Of a stretch of 64,000 nucleotides of DNA, positions 36,201 to 48,599 are shown piece after piece; the first letter of the stretch is position 1, and each line of letters starts with the position of its first letter. Both the position numbers and the translations under genes were made by a program. The stretch lies in the NCBI GenBank assembly GCA_033297205.1, contig MU859248.1, positions 1 through 64,000 on the forward strand. Reading direction: 5' to 3'. The notes beneath the pieces are model-generated. The model did no database searches. It saw nothing but the letters and a program-made list of their open reading frames with translations, and was not told where the DNA came from. Source of the DNA: Pseudoneurospora amorphoporcata (lineage: Eukaryota > Ascomycota > Sordariomycetes > Sordariales > Sordariaceae).

Positions 36201-38761
36201 AACGGCTTCATTGAAGTTGAAGCCATGATTGAAGCCCGCGTGGTAGGCCTGTGGGAAGGTGATGACGAATTGACCGGCCCGTTGATCCAGGGCATATACA
36301 CGAACGCCTGCCTTTTTGAGTTGTTCGGGCGTGAGCAAAGTGACTAACTGGAATAAAAGATCCGGTTGCGTCTCAAATAGCTCCGGAACGGCTTCGCGCA
36401 TCGCGGCCTCAAACTTCTCGGCATCCTCGCCGGGAATGCCATACCAGGTCTTTGTTGCACCAAAATGCTGGTAGTTGGCAGAGTACGCATAGTGATCTTC
36501 GTTGTGCCAACAAAATGTGGAGAAGATCATGCCCACGTATACCCAAGGTACCGTCATGCCGGAGATGTCGGTCTTGATGTACCTGAAGAGGCTTTCTGGA
36601 TGAAGAGGGAGGAGGTTCAGGTTCCAAGGATCGGCTGAGTAGGGATTGTTCGGGTTCTTCTCCACCGTCGGGAACCCAGAGCCGTGTGTCGTGCAGTGGA
36701 TATCTGCGCCATACTCGACCTCGACGGTCTCCTCCAGATCTGCGACCAAGCGCCAGAACTCACGCTCAACGTCATCCTCGGTAACCGGACGGTGACAGTT
36801 GAGAACCGGATCGAATGGCATCTTGTTTTCGAAATAGCTTTGCTTAAAGTCGGCAGCCTTCTCCTGGAACTGTTTGAGCGAATAGAGACCGCCCTCTTCG
36901 AAGCCAAACTGGCCGTCTCCGACAAGACATCTTGGGCAATTCCATTCATTCTCTGGTTTGGTCTTAAGAGGAGGATCCAAGCACGAGCCATGGTAGTGGC
37001 TATCGCAGGATTCGCAAACCAGCATAAATGAGCTCTCCTCGCTACTCTTGCCGCATTGCTCGCAATTCTACCACCGTGTCAGTAGGGGTACCCATTCAGA
37101 CGTTGAGATAAGACCTACCTCTCCCGAACTCGAGTCCTCTCTTGGAATTCTGGGTGCCGAAGGACGAAAGAGCGACATGTGTGAACCAGCCACTGTTGGT
37201 ACCGAATCTGTCACAGAGGTCAGGTTAGCATACGTGAGCCCCAAAGTGTCCAGAACTCGGAGCACAAATCTTAAACGAGATGAGACGATATTGTTGCCTC
37301 GAAGACAATGAGACTGGGTGCAGCACCACATTGCCTCGGCTCGCGAACATTAACATGCCTAAAGGTGAGAGAGAAATAGTACGACGTACCCTTCTTAAGC
37401 CTCTTGCTACGACGACTCCCTGCTTCTCCATCGTCCTTGTCCACTGAGCTTTCCTTCTTTGCGGAATCCGACGTACTGTCGAAGCTTAGTTGCCGCTTCA
37501 GTGAAGACGAACCAGCTGCTGATGGTCGAATCTCAGGGGTATTTTTGGCGGAAGACAGCGGGGTGATGGCTTCTGCTGCCGGTGCCAGCGGACGATTTAT
37601 ACTCGTAAACCCGGAATTGATTGCCGTGAAGCCTCCAGTGTTGATGGCTGTGAAGCCACTTTTGACCGGTGGCGCTGGTATCGAGGGGGCGTCAATCATG
37701 GTGACATCCCGATCAGTATCCCTGACATGCCCGTTGACTGCTGCCTCCATGGGGTGCCGAGATGGAGATTCACCGCGGAGGTCTGATGGGGTCTGAGCGT
37801 TTGATCGCTTCATAGGGCTTGGAGCTGGGCTGGGTGTTAAAGGCCCGCCATATTCCAGCTCGAGTTGCTGATGAACGCCAGGCTTTGCGACCCGCAGGTA
37901 CTCTTCGTACGGACAAAGCCATTTTTGATACGAATTTTTCAGCGACGTCGAAAGAGACGACATGATCTTGCCGCTATAGCCCAGGTCACGCCCGATTTCC
38001 GCCCATTTTTTCAGCTTGCACACCTTGTCGAACCCTCCCCTAGCTTCAACGGCTTTCTTTAGCCGGAACAGATCGAGCGGCTTTTTGTCAACATACGGAA
38101 GTCGCGTGAGATTGTTCCCCTGTTGTCTGTGAAATTTTTGAAGGGCGTCGATATAGTTGATATTGGCGCGTGAGCTACCTTCGATCGAGTTGAGTTCCTG
38201 CTTGCGAGTGCGAAAGTGGAAACTCTGCGGTAGCATAGGTCAGCAAGGCCATCCGTAAAAAGTACTTGTTCTTTAAAGATTGCGTGGTTGCAGATGGCAT
38301 CACGGCTGGTGACGAGCAAGCGAGCGTACCTTGGTGTCAATTGCAAAGTCGGGGTTCCACGACTCGGGCGGAATGATCTTGCAGATGCCATATTTGCTGG
38401 CTTCTGGTGTGATTTTGCGGATGTACTCAAAGGGCTCCTTCCATTCCTCCTCTGTTGGGCAATAGGATGGTGCCTCTTCGAGACCGTGTGGTCGGTTCTT
38501 CTTCTTTGAGGGTTCCTTGCACGCGGTAGGCTGGCCGCGTCGCTCCACCGAATTCAGATCGAGAGGTTCGCTCTTCATGAAGCTCAGCGGAATCTGGGGT
38601 TTCGGAGGATGGTAGCCGTTCGAGTTGACTGGCGCCGCCTTGGACTTTCCGTTGCTGGAATGGGAGGTAACAGCAGGGGAGGCTCGCGCGCTTGCATTGT
38701 TGCTCGACGTTCCGGCAGCCGCCACAGCGACAGACCCGCCTCCAGAGGGGGTGGACACCAT
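33213..38761 (-). CDS. KDM5/JARID1-type histone H3K4 demethylase
   Basis: Nuclear chromatin enzyme predicted to remove methyl groups from histone H3 lysine 4 using Fe(II) and 2-oxoglutarate. 1736 residues in four exons: 38761-38330, 38224-37390, 37207-37119 and 37067-33213. Introns are 105, 182 and 51 nt; phases 0, 1 and 0 match. The ATG at 38761 has a strong context (CCGCCATGG). Domains in order: JmjN (about 50-135; SYCPTEEEWKEPFEYI), ARID (about 165-255; GGFDKVCKLKKWAEIGRDLG), PHD1 (from 453; CEQCG...CESCDSHYHGSCLDPPL), JmjC (about 600-740) with the iron-binding WHNED and later YHAGFNHGFNFNEAVNFAP, C5HC2 zinc finger (CPIQFAIND...CFYC...CLLH), a long helical PLU-1 region, and PHD2 (CICRR...CEHCREWYHGKC...CPICDW). 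The C-terminus is His/Asp-rich. The order equals fission-yeast Lid2 and animal KDM5. Catalytic residues appear intact, so an active enzyme is likely. Confidence 0.96.
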
Positions 38762-41517
38762 GGCGGGTGGAGGCTTGTCTTGGAGGGCGAATTGATAATC
38801 ACACAAGGCGAAGATCGGTGGTGGGTGGACCGAGACGCAGCTGTAACGTATTGGCGTTTACGGAATCGGAGAGTCTCTGTCTTATCGAAATATCGGACGC
38901 ATTGTAGGGTACAAGGTTGGAAGCTGGTTTGGGGAAGAACGGTCGACAGCGTAGGACCGCGAAATGATTTAGCGCTACAGGGAGCTGTGAGTGAATTGAG
39001 GTTGCGATATTCGGTTCTGCGCTGCTGGTGTTAGTTAGTTGCAGGGTTTGCGTGGATGAAGGGCCGTGGGAGGTTTCGTTGAGCGCAGATTTCCCAGGGA
39101 GTGAGCCTTGGAACCTGAAAGTCGGGAACTGGAAGGCGACCAAGAGTGTATATCGTTCGTGTGTGTATGTGTGTGTCGCAGAAGGAAATGCAGATCGAAC
39201 CTCTTCTGTGTTCCTCCACAACCTCGGTCTACCGTGTTAGGGTTGGCTGTTTGTACAGGCACTCTGTATGTATATACCGTGAGTTACAGTAGAAGCAGCC
39301 TGGTTTACTGTTGACAAAGGCGATATGGCCCGTGATCCGTCGGTGACAACCAGAAGGTTTGCCGTCTGAACTATTCAAGATTGCAGTATGGAGTGGACAA
39401 CCCGATGCATTCGTAGGGAGGCTGGTTGGTGACTGGATTGTGGGAATGAGTGGATTGAGACGGAAAGATGAAGGGTTGGCCGAACAGAAATCCAGATTGT
39501 TCGGAATTTGCTGTGGTGTTGAGATGGGAGATGTAGACTGGCGGGAGAGAAAGAGAGCGAGTTAGAAATGGAGACGGAGGCCAGGGCCAGGCGGAGACCG
39601 GAAGGGAGCAAGAAGTGGAAGTGAAGGTGGAAGAGATGGCCGGGACCGGGGCGATGTGAAAGGTGAATGGATAGAATGTGGTGTGAGGATGATGGTGTGA
39701 CAGGAAGTGAACTGATTGATAGCAGCTCCCCCGGTTCCCGCAGTCTAAAGTATACAGTTTTGAGGGTTGTAGGTGGGAATTGGGATATCAGGGACGGGAG
39801 AGGGCATGTCAAGTGGGCCCATTCCACTTGCACAGGCTGGCTGGGACCAGTTTGACGGGCGGCGGGAGACGGACGGAAGACGTTCAAATCCAACATGGAC
39901 CACAGGGCAAGGCGGCGCTGCGGCAGCTGTCGGGACGAAAGGGGAGGCGCAACTCTGCAGTGCGGTCACGGTAGCAGCGACGCCAGACGTGATGCCGCCC
40001 GCCATTCAAGTTCAGTCGCGGTCTTCCGGCATCTGGTGGGTCTCCGCTAGACCCTTCTAGGCCAAGTACCTCTGTATCTTCCATTTTCATCAGTGTCATC
40101 GATCGACTCGGTCGAAGTACAACCACCAGAGTCGCACCTGGTATATTAAATCGGCCACCTCAGCCACTCTAACATCAGTCGAGGGAAAGTGCTCTGGTGA
40201 AAATAGCATTTGCGGCTGAGGTCAATAATAACCGCCTTTCCGCCTTTCTCCTGTCCCTATCAAGACTGACTAAGGGGAGATGTGTCGTCGTTGACTAGAA
40301 ACTGCAGTGCGCTAACATATCAAACGTATCAAACGTACCTACCTCTAAAATGTCGATGTGTTGTATCATAGGTCTTTCTTTTCTCCGCTTCATTTACCTT
40401 GGCGATTTCGTAGTCTTCATTCATTCCCAAGCCCCCCGTAGTCTTATCCATCATCGATCGCAAACAGATTGTGTGTGTTTTGATCCCCTCGAGATATTGG
40501 CAGGGGTGAAGGTCCGAGCTGCGGTGTAGGCATCAGTCATGACTCCCATATATAAAGATGAAGAAACCAACATCAACAGGTGGAAGAAAACTAAATCTGA
40601 TTCCTTCAAAGTGGGGATGTCATCGGGTTAGAACAAGAAAAGGCAAAAAAAGGAAGAAAAGAGCGGTGGGTGGTCAGCGTGTATGCATCTGGATACATCT
40701 GCACATGTTTTCTATTGCTCCCTTTTGGAACCAATGAATCACCACACACTGGATGGCCATGCCCGCTGGAATAGCAAATATGGTCCGATGCCTCGGGTTC
40801 CTCGCAGCTCCTGTTCCATCTTGATCGACCCGTGGCCAGCAAAGAAAATCAGTTGGTCGTTTGGCACACGATCCAGTCAAAGTCGCAATCGATCAAATGA
40901 TCAAGTGTAAGGAGCACAAATCTGCATGCCAGGTACCAAATCCTGAAGCTGAAGAATTATCGTTGGAACTTGGTAAATGTCGATCAAATGCGACAATGGA
41001 AATGCCGCAAGCGACCATATGCGTATCGATGTGGGTGCTGGGTGGGAGTCCAATTCGGATTTGGTCGGAGACAAAGAAAATCATGAGGGGACAGTGAGAG
41101 GGACTCGATGGACCCGGAAAAGCACTGATTGAACTGAAAAGACTCTGATATCGACAGGGGTTCGAACGTCAGCCGTCGCACAGCCCTCCAATCAGACAAG
41201 ACTTGACGTTGGAAGAGAATGCCAAGACCGCAAGACCGGGGCGATTTCGCTGCGCTGGCGGGGCAGATCTGGATGACTCAGCAAGCACGTGAAACCACAA
41301 CCGGCACCTCTCTTTCAACCCTCCGAGCCTCCTCTCAACGACATCTGTGGTTCCCCGTGGCTGTTTCTGTGGCTGGTTTGATGCTTTGGCTCGATCCGTC
41401 AGCTTACAGTTCACGACGCTCATGAAAAATGGAGCCTCCTGGGTAAAGCTCCATCAATCCGAGCATAATATGGTAAGAGCATCACTCAGTTCTTTAACAT
41501 CCGAGTTCTTCGGGTTA
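38762..41517. other. Gene-free spacer, demethylase promoter
   Basis: No supported gene in ~2.75 kb. The part adjoining 38762 is the upstream region of the demethylase; the right end adjoins the stop of SLX1. A short GT-alternating stretch is at about 39161-39177. Open frames such as 39896-39375 (-) and 39773-40060 (+) lack motifs. Confidence 0.5.
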
Positions 41518-42729
41518 CTAGAGGTACGCAATATCAAGGAACTCGCTGTCTTCGCTGGCCTCACTATCCTCCACCATCATTGGCTGAGGCGTGGTCTTCA
41601 CCTCCCTCTTCCGTCTCGAATTCCCTTCCCCAGCATTAGTTCCCTTCTCATCGGCCTTTTCTTTACCCTTCGCCTTTGCCTTCGCCGCTGCCCGTGTCCT
41701 CTTCCTCTTCAGCAGCTTATCTACATCGGCCTGCCCCCTGGTCCTCAGTGTCAACTCCTTCATCATATCCCTCCAGAGGACTTGACTTTGACACTTTGGA
41801 CACTCCCCTTTGACTGGCAGTATCTCGTCCCCTCCACCACTTCCCTCCCTCTTTGCTTCTTGCTTCAGGAGACATCGACTCCAGCAATCAAGATGCCCCA
41901 CAGCTTCACAACCTGTATTCGGACAGATGGCATATAACCCCCTTACCCCCTCCATGGCTTCCTGACACACGACACAGTTCCCCTGTCTCTCAAACTCAAG
42001 AATCGCCTGTCCTTTGGCGACGTACTCCTTTATTGGCATGTAATCGAGTGGTAAAGCATATATGCCGTGCTTCTTTTCGTCCTGTGCGTCGTCATCGTCA
42101 TCGTCGTCGTCGTCTCCATCAGCTTCTAGCCCCACCCCATCCACGCCCACCCCTTGTGGAGGCCTTGGACCCCCGAAATCCGTAACCACCTCTACTTGCA
42201 ATTCTCCATCATCCTTCTTGCCACCCCTCTCCCAAACCCTCCAAACCTCCTCCTCGAAAAAATGCACCCTCAACCCCCACCTCCCAAAACTCTTCACCGC
42301 AAGCAACATCCTCAACGCCTCCATCACCCCGACCAAACTCTTCCTCGACCTTTTGAGGTGGCCAGTCTTCCTCCTGCCCAACCCTTTGACCGCCTCAGCC
42401 CTCTTGTCAGCAGGGATAAGCAGCGACTTGTGCGGGTTATTCAGCGCCCACTCGAATTTCAGCGCGGCGATCATGCTGGGGAAACCGGACACCAGACAAA
42501 CCATGTCCCAGGGCCGAAGCGACTTCTTGGAGGTGCGGTAGGCGCCCCCCTTGGCGAGACCGTTGTGTTGGGAGAGCCGCCGGGGTGGGTTGGGCGTGGA
42601 CCCGATGTAGAGGGAGGCGTGCCGGGGCTGGGAGCGGAGGATGTAAACTGTGTAGAGGGCGGGGATGGGTTTGGGTTGGAGGTGGGTGGTGGTGGTGGAC
42701 ATTGTTTCGGTTTCCTTCGAGGGTGGCAT
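41518..42729 (-). CDS. slx1: Structure-specific endonuclease subunit SLX1
   Basis: GIY-YIG nuclease subunit that, with its SLX4 scaffold, cuts branched DNA (5' flaps, replication forks, Holliday junctions) in the nucleus. Single exon, 403 residues. The GIY-YIG domain spans about residues 24-110: YTVYILRSQ...SLYIGSTPNPPRRLSQHNG, then GGAYRTSKK, RPWDMVCLVSGFPS, and ALKFEWALNNP with the catalytic Glu. After an Asp-run insert (around residue 215) comes a RING/PHD-type zinc region CVVCQEAM...CPNTGCEAVGHLDCW...CPKCQSQ. A basic Ala/Lys-rich stretch (KRKRTRAAAKAKAKGK) and an acidic tail ending SEFLDIAYL follow. Catalytic and zinc residues look complete. It lies on the same strand as the flanking SF3a60 and demethylase genes but is separated by long spacers. 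The partner SLX4 gene is not in the window. Confidence 0.95.
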   Translation of the reverse strand: MPPSKETETMSTTTTHLQPKPIPALYTVYILRSQPRHASLYIGSTPNPPRRLSQHNGLAKGGAYRTSKKSLRPWDMVCLVSGFPSMIAALKFEWALNNPHKSLLIPADKRAEAVKGLGRRKTGHLKRSRKSLVGVMEALRMLLAVKSFGRWGLRVHFFEEEVWRVWERGGKKDDGELQVEVVTDFGGPRPPQGVGVDGVGLEADGDDDDDDDDDAQDEKKHGIYALPLDYMPIKEYVAKGQAILEFERQGNCVVCQEAMEGVRGLYAICPNTGCEAVGHLDCWSRCLLKQEAKREGSGGGDEILPVKGECPKCQSQVLWRDMMKELTLRTRGQADVDKLLKRKRTRAAAKAKAKGKEKADEKGTNAGEGNSRRKREVKTTPQPMMVEDSEASEDSEFLDIAYL

Positions 42730-43495
42730 GGTAAACTGCTAGGTGAGGTTGTTGTGACGTTGGGTTTGTTGTCGTCGCCGTTTACGTTAAAACTTGGTCC
42801 TTACTTTTATCCCGTTGGACGACTTGTTGGTTGATACGCAATAAGGTAAGTGAACCGAGTTGTCGCGTCAGTCAGGGCAGGCGCAAAGTAGTACTGACCA
42901 CTTTTTGATTGCGCCCATTAGGAAGTGCGAATGTTGTTTCGAGATATAGAAAGTAAAGTGCGACCATTTTTGTATGAGATTGAAAGTGGTCACAGTGAAG
43001 AAAGTGAAAGAGGTTGTCGTCTTTGTTTACAGGATGCAGTGTTGTTTAAACGCTGTTGACCAATCGTTTTACGCCCTTGTCCTCATTCTGCCCCACGTAG
43101 CGGGTCCAAGCTTTATGCGCCCCTGTATCCTGTATGTTGGGAAGGTGCGCTGTGCGCTTAGCAATGAGGGGTATTTCTACCTGGGTTTCCTCCTTTCTAG
43201 TTTTCTTCCTAATCAACCATCACCTTGCCCAAAGATCCAGTTTCAACCAGGTGAGTTGCAATGTGCTCGGTCTGGCCTCCGGCTTTGGATCTCGAACAAT
43301 CGATGAGTTCTACAAACATCCGAAATTTGGGGGGGAAAAAGACAAAATTTTGGTGCTGGTAAGTATGGGGATGCCACTGGCCATGATAGTAAGAATTTTG
43401 GGTACTCTTTTGGGTATTATAGTCTAAGCTCATATGCAGGTTTTAGTCTTCAGGAACCAAGAAACAACAACATATCTCATCTCTCTTGATGCCTC
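42730..43495. other. Spacer between SLX1 and SF3a60
   Basis: Promoter of slx1 and 3' side of the SF3a60 gene. A 110-codon open frame at 42974-43306 (+) has no motifs and was not called. Confidence 0.5.
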
Positions 43496-45072
43496 TCAAA
43501 GCAGACCCTGCTTCTGCAAATCAAGATAGACCTTCTCCGGCATGACATTGCCCTCAGCGTCCTCCATCTGCACGATCGAACCCTCATCCACGTTGGTCTT
43601 TCTCGAATCACTTTGAATCTTGTTCCAGAGCCTCACCGCCTCCTCTATAGACGTGATGTCTCGGAACAGATGTGTGTTTGTGATACCCAGACGCTTCAGA
43701 TTGGTGATGTGATTCGTCTCGTTGAAGTGCTTGTCAAAAGCACGCCGACCGCGGTAGACGAAGTTACCACAGATCTCGCAGGGGAATTCCTGACCTAGAC
43801 CGTGCAACCTGTAGAGCCAGAAAGGAATCGGCTTTCCGTCCCAGGCCAATGGTAGCTTGAGCGGGTTGTAGATCTTGTCGTCTCCGCCATCATCCTCATC
43901 ATCCTCGGCCTCCTTAGCCTGCCTTCTGAACGTGGTGTTGTAAAGATTCTCCAGCTCTTGTTGCCTCTCACGCTCCGTCATGCCCTGCCTGCGTTCGACG
44001 TTCACCCTAGTGTCGTCGCGTTCCGTCTTCATGGCACTAGCAAGCTTCTTGATGCGGTACTCCCTCTCGGCGACCGCCCGCTCCTTGAGGCGATGCGCTA
44101 GAGGGGCAGCTGAGCCGTTTGTCGTACCATTGACCGAGTCTCCGTGAAGCACCGCCAGCACCTCTGCGGCCTTGATATGCTTCCTGCCTGTAAGATGGTT
44201 CTTGTAGACGTTCTCATTCTTAAACTCCTTCTCGCATGCCTCGCACCAGACCGCATCGGCGCTGCTCAGGGTCCGATTTGTCGCAGAACCCTTGGCCGCC
44301 GGCTTCTCCTTCCGCCACCCTTCAATGTCATCCTTTTCCCAGGCTGAGTCGAACTCCTTGTCCCAGCCCCCAAACACCTTTTCGAGATTTTCGAGTGGTC
44401 GCGTGCGTCGGATGAAGGATTCCAGATACTCCATCAACTCGCCGAGGTACTTGAAATATTGGTCGGTCAACTTGTCAGCCCGCTTCACTCCACCATAACC
44501 GGGTTGGAAGTTGTCGAAGACTTCAAGATATTGCATGTAGGGGAGTCGCTTCACATTCGGAAGATTGAGGTACGATTCGTGACTGGCGTGCAAATCGAAA
44601 AAGCGACCATATGCCTCTTCGCCCGAGAACATGCTTTCCACCAAGAATGGCTGGTCGTCCCCCTGCTTCCGTGGCCTGTACCAGTTTTCCGAATTCTCGG
44701 CCTGCTCATTTGGGTATCGCGAGTGATGTTCCTTGATACTGGCTACTTGTTTGTAGAATTCCTCGAAGGGGTCGCCACTGCCAAGCTGCAAAATCTCCTT
44801 GGAGAGTACTCCGGACTTGTCCTCGTATAGGGGAAGAAGCTCACGGGACTGGTGTTGAATCTGGTCGAGGAGTTGGGATACCTCATGGTCGCGATTGAGA
44901 CGTTCATGGATCTAGGAATGCGTCAGCACAGGGTGCGTAAGAAGGCACATGAATTGATGACAATTCGCGTGGAAGAACATACCTGTTTTGGCTCGTCGCG
45001 CATACGGTCCGCGATGCCCTGCTCGAGGCGTTCGAGATCCTCGTGGATGTATCTCTGTTCTTCTAACAACAT
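43496..45072 (-). CDS. prp9: Splicing factor SF3a subunit 3 (SF3a60/Prp9)
   Basis: Nuclear component of the U2 snRNP SF3a complex, needed to form the prespliceosome at the branch site. 501 residues in two exons: 45072-44983 and 44911-43496, with a 71-nt intron (donor GTATGT, GTGCTGACG branch site, acceptor CTAG) in phase 0. The N-terminal helical region reads MLLEEQRYIHEDLERLEQGI, HERLNRDHEV and LPLYEDKSGVLSKEI. The middle contains YPNEQ, FSGEEAYGRFFDLHASHESY and LPYMQYLEVFDNF. A matrin-type C2H2 zinc finger follows near residue 254 (CEACEKEFKNENVYKNHLTGRKH). The C-terminal SF3a60 domain has PLKLPLAWDGKPIPFWLYRL, then a second finger CEICGNFVYRGRRAFDKHF near residue 410, and ends DLQKQGLL. 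Length equals the human protein. It is transcribed divergently from eIF4A. Confidence 0.96.
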
Positions 45073-45619
45073 GTTGGCAGATTTTGGACCCTCAAAGTCC
45101 CCTAATAAATAAGAATTGAAAGTGCGCGTAGAAGAGCCGGACCTGTCGCGCCGGATGAAGAAGAATGGGCAGTGGGAAAGCTAGGATGATGCCTAGAATC
45201 GAGGTTGTTGAGACGTGCTTTTTCGGCGCCACCAATTGCTTGAACGAAGTCCAGAAGAACAGCAAGGAAACACGTCGCGGCAGGCAAAAGGCTCCCGGCA
45301 AGGCCTTGGCACAATCCGCCAACTGCCCTGTCAAAGATCCCCGCTGTTCCATCAAATAAGGTTGGCCGACGTTCTGCCGGAAGCGGACCTTGGCGACCTT
45401 TTTTTGACGGAAAGCTCCACTCCAGGGCCGCCACACGTCCATCGCATCCATCGTCAATCGACTGTCGCGCTTGGTACAGTGGGCTGTTTTGTCGGGTGCA
45501 AACAATTTCCAACAAGTCAACACTTCAACAGCATCGTCAACATCCGCATCCACAACGTCGCAGCATCGATCCCGACGCACCCCGCAATTTTCTCAATCTC
45601 GACCACATAATCGCCCAAC
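45073..45619. promoter_or_regulatory. Divergent promoter region, SF3a60 / eIF4A
   Basis: 547 bp separate the start codons of two divergent housekeeping genes. The eIF4A-proximal ~130 bp are rich in CAAC/ATCG/CTCAATC runs without long purine tracts, typical of the leader of a highly expressed fungal gene. No single promoter element can be fixed by eye. Confidence 0.6.
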
Positions 45620-46954
45620 ATGGCTGACGGCGGTATCGATCGCAAGGCCGATGAGAAGATTCAGTTCTCCACCTCCAAGGAGGTTACGGTTCATCCGACT
45701 TTCGAGTCGATGTCCCTGAAGGGTACGTCTTGTCGCATCGTATTTTTGGGGTTATCACGGCTCTTCTGATCTGACTGAAACTGACTGGTCTCGAAAACAG
45801 AGTCTCTCCTCCGTGGTATCTACGCCTACGGATATGAGTCCCCCTCCGCTGTCCAGTCCCGCGCCATCGTTCAGATCTGCAAGGGTCGCGACACCATCGC
45901 CCAAGCCCAGTCCGGTACCGGTAAAACGGCCACTTTCTCCATCTCTATGCTTCAGGTCATCGACACCGCCGTCCGCGAGACCCAGGCCCTCGTCCTGTCC
46001 CCGACCCGCGAACTTGCGACCCAGATTCAGAGCGTTGTGATGGCTTTGGGAGACTACATGAACGTCCAGTGCCATGCTTGCATTGGTGGCACCAACGTCG
46101 GAGAGGACATTCGCAAGCTCGACTATGGTCAGCATATTGTTTCCGGTACCCCTGGTCGTGTTGCCGACATGATTCGCCGCCGCCATCTCCGCACCAGACA
46201 CATCAAGATGCTGGTTCTCGATGAAGCGGATGAGCTCCTCAACCAGGGTTTCCGCGAGCAGATTTACGATGTATACCGCTATCTTCCGCCTGCCACCCAA
46301 GTCGTTGTCGTCTCCGCCACTCTCCCTTACGATGTGCTCGACATGACCACTAAGTTCATGACCGACCCCGTTCGTATCCTGGTCAAACGTGACGAGTTGA
46401 CCCTCGAGGGCCTGAAGCAGTACTTCATCGCTGTGGAGAAGGAGGACTGGAAGTTCGATACCCTTTGCGATCTCTACGACACCCTTACCATCACACAAGC
46501 CGTTATTTTCTGCAACACCCGCCGGAAGGTCGACTGGTTGACCGACAAGATGCGCGAGGCCAACTTCACCGTCAGCAGCATGCACGGTGATATGCCTCAG
46601 AAGGAGAGAGACAGCATTATGCAGGATTTCAGACAGGGCAACAGCAGAGTGCTTATCTCGACCGATGTTTGGGCCCGTGGTATCGATGTTCAACAGGTCA
46701 GCCTGGTCATCAACTACGACCTCCCCAGCAACCGTGAAAACTACATCCATCGTATCGGTCGTTCGGGCAGATTCGGTCGCAAGGGTGTCGCCATCAACTT
46801 CGTTACTAGCGAGGACGTGCGTATCCTGCGTGATATCGAGTGTAAGTTTGAACAATCTACCCTCAGCCGTCTTCTTTTCCTAACGAGAGATACAGTGTAC
46901 TACTCGACCCAGATCGATGAGATGCCCATGAACGTTGCCGATCTTATTTCTTAA
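45620..46954 (+). CDS. tif1: Translation initiation factor eIF4A (DEAD-box helicase)
   Basis: Cytoplasmic ATP-dependent RNA helicase of the eIF4F cap complex that unwinds 5' leaders. 400 residues in three exons: 45620-45722, 45801-46841 and 46896-46954; introns of 78 and 54 nt. The joins give LKESLLRGIYAYG and RDIELYYSTQIDEMPMN. Motifs are complete: Q-motif region (SAVQSRAI), motif I AQSGTGKT (~68), Ia SPTRELATQ, Ib GTPGR, II VLDEADELL (~176), III SATLP, IV VIFCNTRR, V ARGIDVQQ and VI HRIGRSGRFGRKG. The end MPMNVADLIS is the eIF4A-specific tail, which separates it from FAL1 and other DEAD-box proteins. Strong C-ending codon bias indicates high expression. The symbol tif1 is borrowed from yeast. 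The long antisense open frame over the second exon is a codon-bias shadow. Confidence 0.97.
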
Positions 46955-47653
46955 GAGGCTTGAATGGGATTTTGCAGGTGCACACTAGTTCAAGATCAAA
47001 AGGGGCAAGTCGAGTCCAGCATTACTTGGGCCACAAGAGATGGCCTCAAGAGGACAAGACTGAAGTGGGAGGAAAGGGGCATGTCGGCGTTAAGGTACGG
47101 TAGCCTTCCAGATCCTGGTTCCTTGTACACATCTGGCTGACATATACGACAAGGACGCCTTACACAGGTTGGGGAAACATATTTAGGCGTTAGTACGCGT
47201 ACGAGATATCAACGAGTCGTGAAAGATTCCAGGTCCGCTTGATCTGGGGATACTATGGCCATGATCTATCAGCCATGAAGTTATTCTTATGTCAGTTTTA
47301 TACCTAGCGTGCAGTTTAGTAAGCGATCAGAAACACGCTCAGCCCTGCCGGGCTTTATTTCACATGTTCAAGCTGAGCTGCACACAGGTGTCTGACATTG
47401 CACAAGTGAAACAATGCTGCTGTAACATGCTGTTACAATACAAGATGAAAAATCACAGCCTAGATCGCCCATTAATACGGTAATTACGAAACGGAAATAA
47501 CCCCGACGATATGTCATCATAGAAAGAGTGGAGACTCGATGACCAAGTCGACAACATCAAATGCACAACAATACCTCAGGGTGCTCAATCCGTCTCTCAA
47601 CATAAAACAAACTTACCTAGTTCTTACAACATATTTGCCCAAGAGTCAAAACA
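46955..47653. other. Spacer between eIF4A and aldo-keto reductase
   Basis: 3' region of eIF4A and promoter of the reductase. No supported gene; a 99-codon open frame at 47539 runs into the reductase in another frame. Confidence 0.5.
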
Positions 47654-48599
47654 ATGCCAGAAACCGTGACCGACATGTTGAGCCGCAGAGTCAAGCTCTC
47701 CAATGGCCTCTCCATCCCTCAAATCCAACTCGGCCTCTACATGATGTCTGGCCCCGAGACCACCCGCTCCGTCCGCTGGGCTCTCGGCGCCGGCTACCGC
47801 GGCTTCGACGGCGCCCAATGGTACGACAACGAGCGTGAAGCCGGCCAAGCCATCCTCTCTTTCCTGTCCTCATCCACTGAAAATACCGCTGCTCTCACCC
47901 GCGAAAACATCCACTTCACCAGCAAGCTGAAAGATAACCGCACCAACTATGACGCCGTCCGCGCGTCCATCCGCAAGTCAGTCAAGGAGTGCGGCCTCGG
48001 CTACATCGACCTGTTCCTCCTGCACAGCCCGCTCGGCGGCCGCGAAGCGCGGTTGACCAGCTGGAAAGCCGTCGAGGACGCGGTGCTCGCGGGCGAGGTC
48101 AAGATGGCGGGCGTCTCGAACTACGGCGCCAAGCACATCGAGGAGCTGATGGCGACGGAGCCCAAGGTGAAGCCGGTCGTGAACCAGATCGAGTGTCACC
48201 CGTTCAACACGCAGACGGAGATCAGGGCCGCGTGCGAGAAGTACGGGATTGTCGTGGAGGCGTACGCGCCGCTAGCGAGAGGGATGCGTATGAGGGATCC
48301 CACGCTGGGTGCGGTAGCCAAGAAGCATGGAGTTACGCCCGCGCAGGTGTTGGTGAGGTGGTCTCTGCAGAAGGGGTTCGTAACTCTGCCGAAGAGTGTC
48401 AAGAAGGAGAGGTTGGTGGAGAATGCGGATGTGGGTGGGTTTGAATTGGAAAATGATGATGTGAAGAGGTTGGATGGGTTGGATGAGAAGTTGGTTACTG
48501 ATTGGTGAGCTTTTCCTTCCCTCGGAATTCTTGATGTTAAATGGTGTGCTGACCCGCTGATGATTGATGGTGTTTAGGGATCCTACTGATGCGGACTAG
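47654..48599 (+). CDS. Aldo-keto reductase
   Basis: NAD(P)H-dependent oxidoreductase of the AKR superfamily, reducing an unidentified carbonyl substrate in the cytosol. 290 residues in two exons: 47654-48504 and 48578-48599. The 73-nt intron (donor GTGAGC, acceptor TTTAG) splits the Trp codon, so the last exon adds only DPTDAD after VTDW. The barrel starts KLSNGLSIPQIQLGLY. The catalytic tetrad is visible: Asp and Tyr in GFDGAQWYDNE (about 52 and 57), Lys in FTSKLKD (~93) and His in LFLLHSP (~123). Further landmarks are AGVSNYGAKHIEEL, NQIECHPFNTQTE, AYAPLARG, VLVRWSLQKGFVTLPKS and ENADV for cofactor binding. The order resembles the GCY/YPR1 and fungal glycerol-dehydrogenase-like group, but the substrate cannot be assigned. 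Confidence 0.94.

Noticed and set aside
45755..46855. 366-codon antisense open frame over eIF4A
   Set aside because: Codon-bias shadow of a highly expressed gene; the sense strand is unambiguous.
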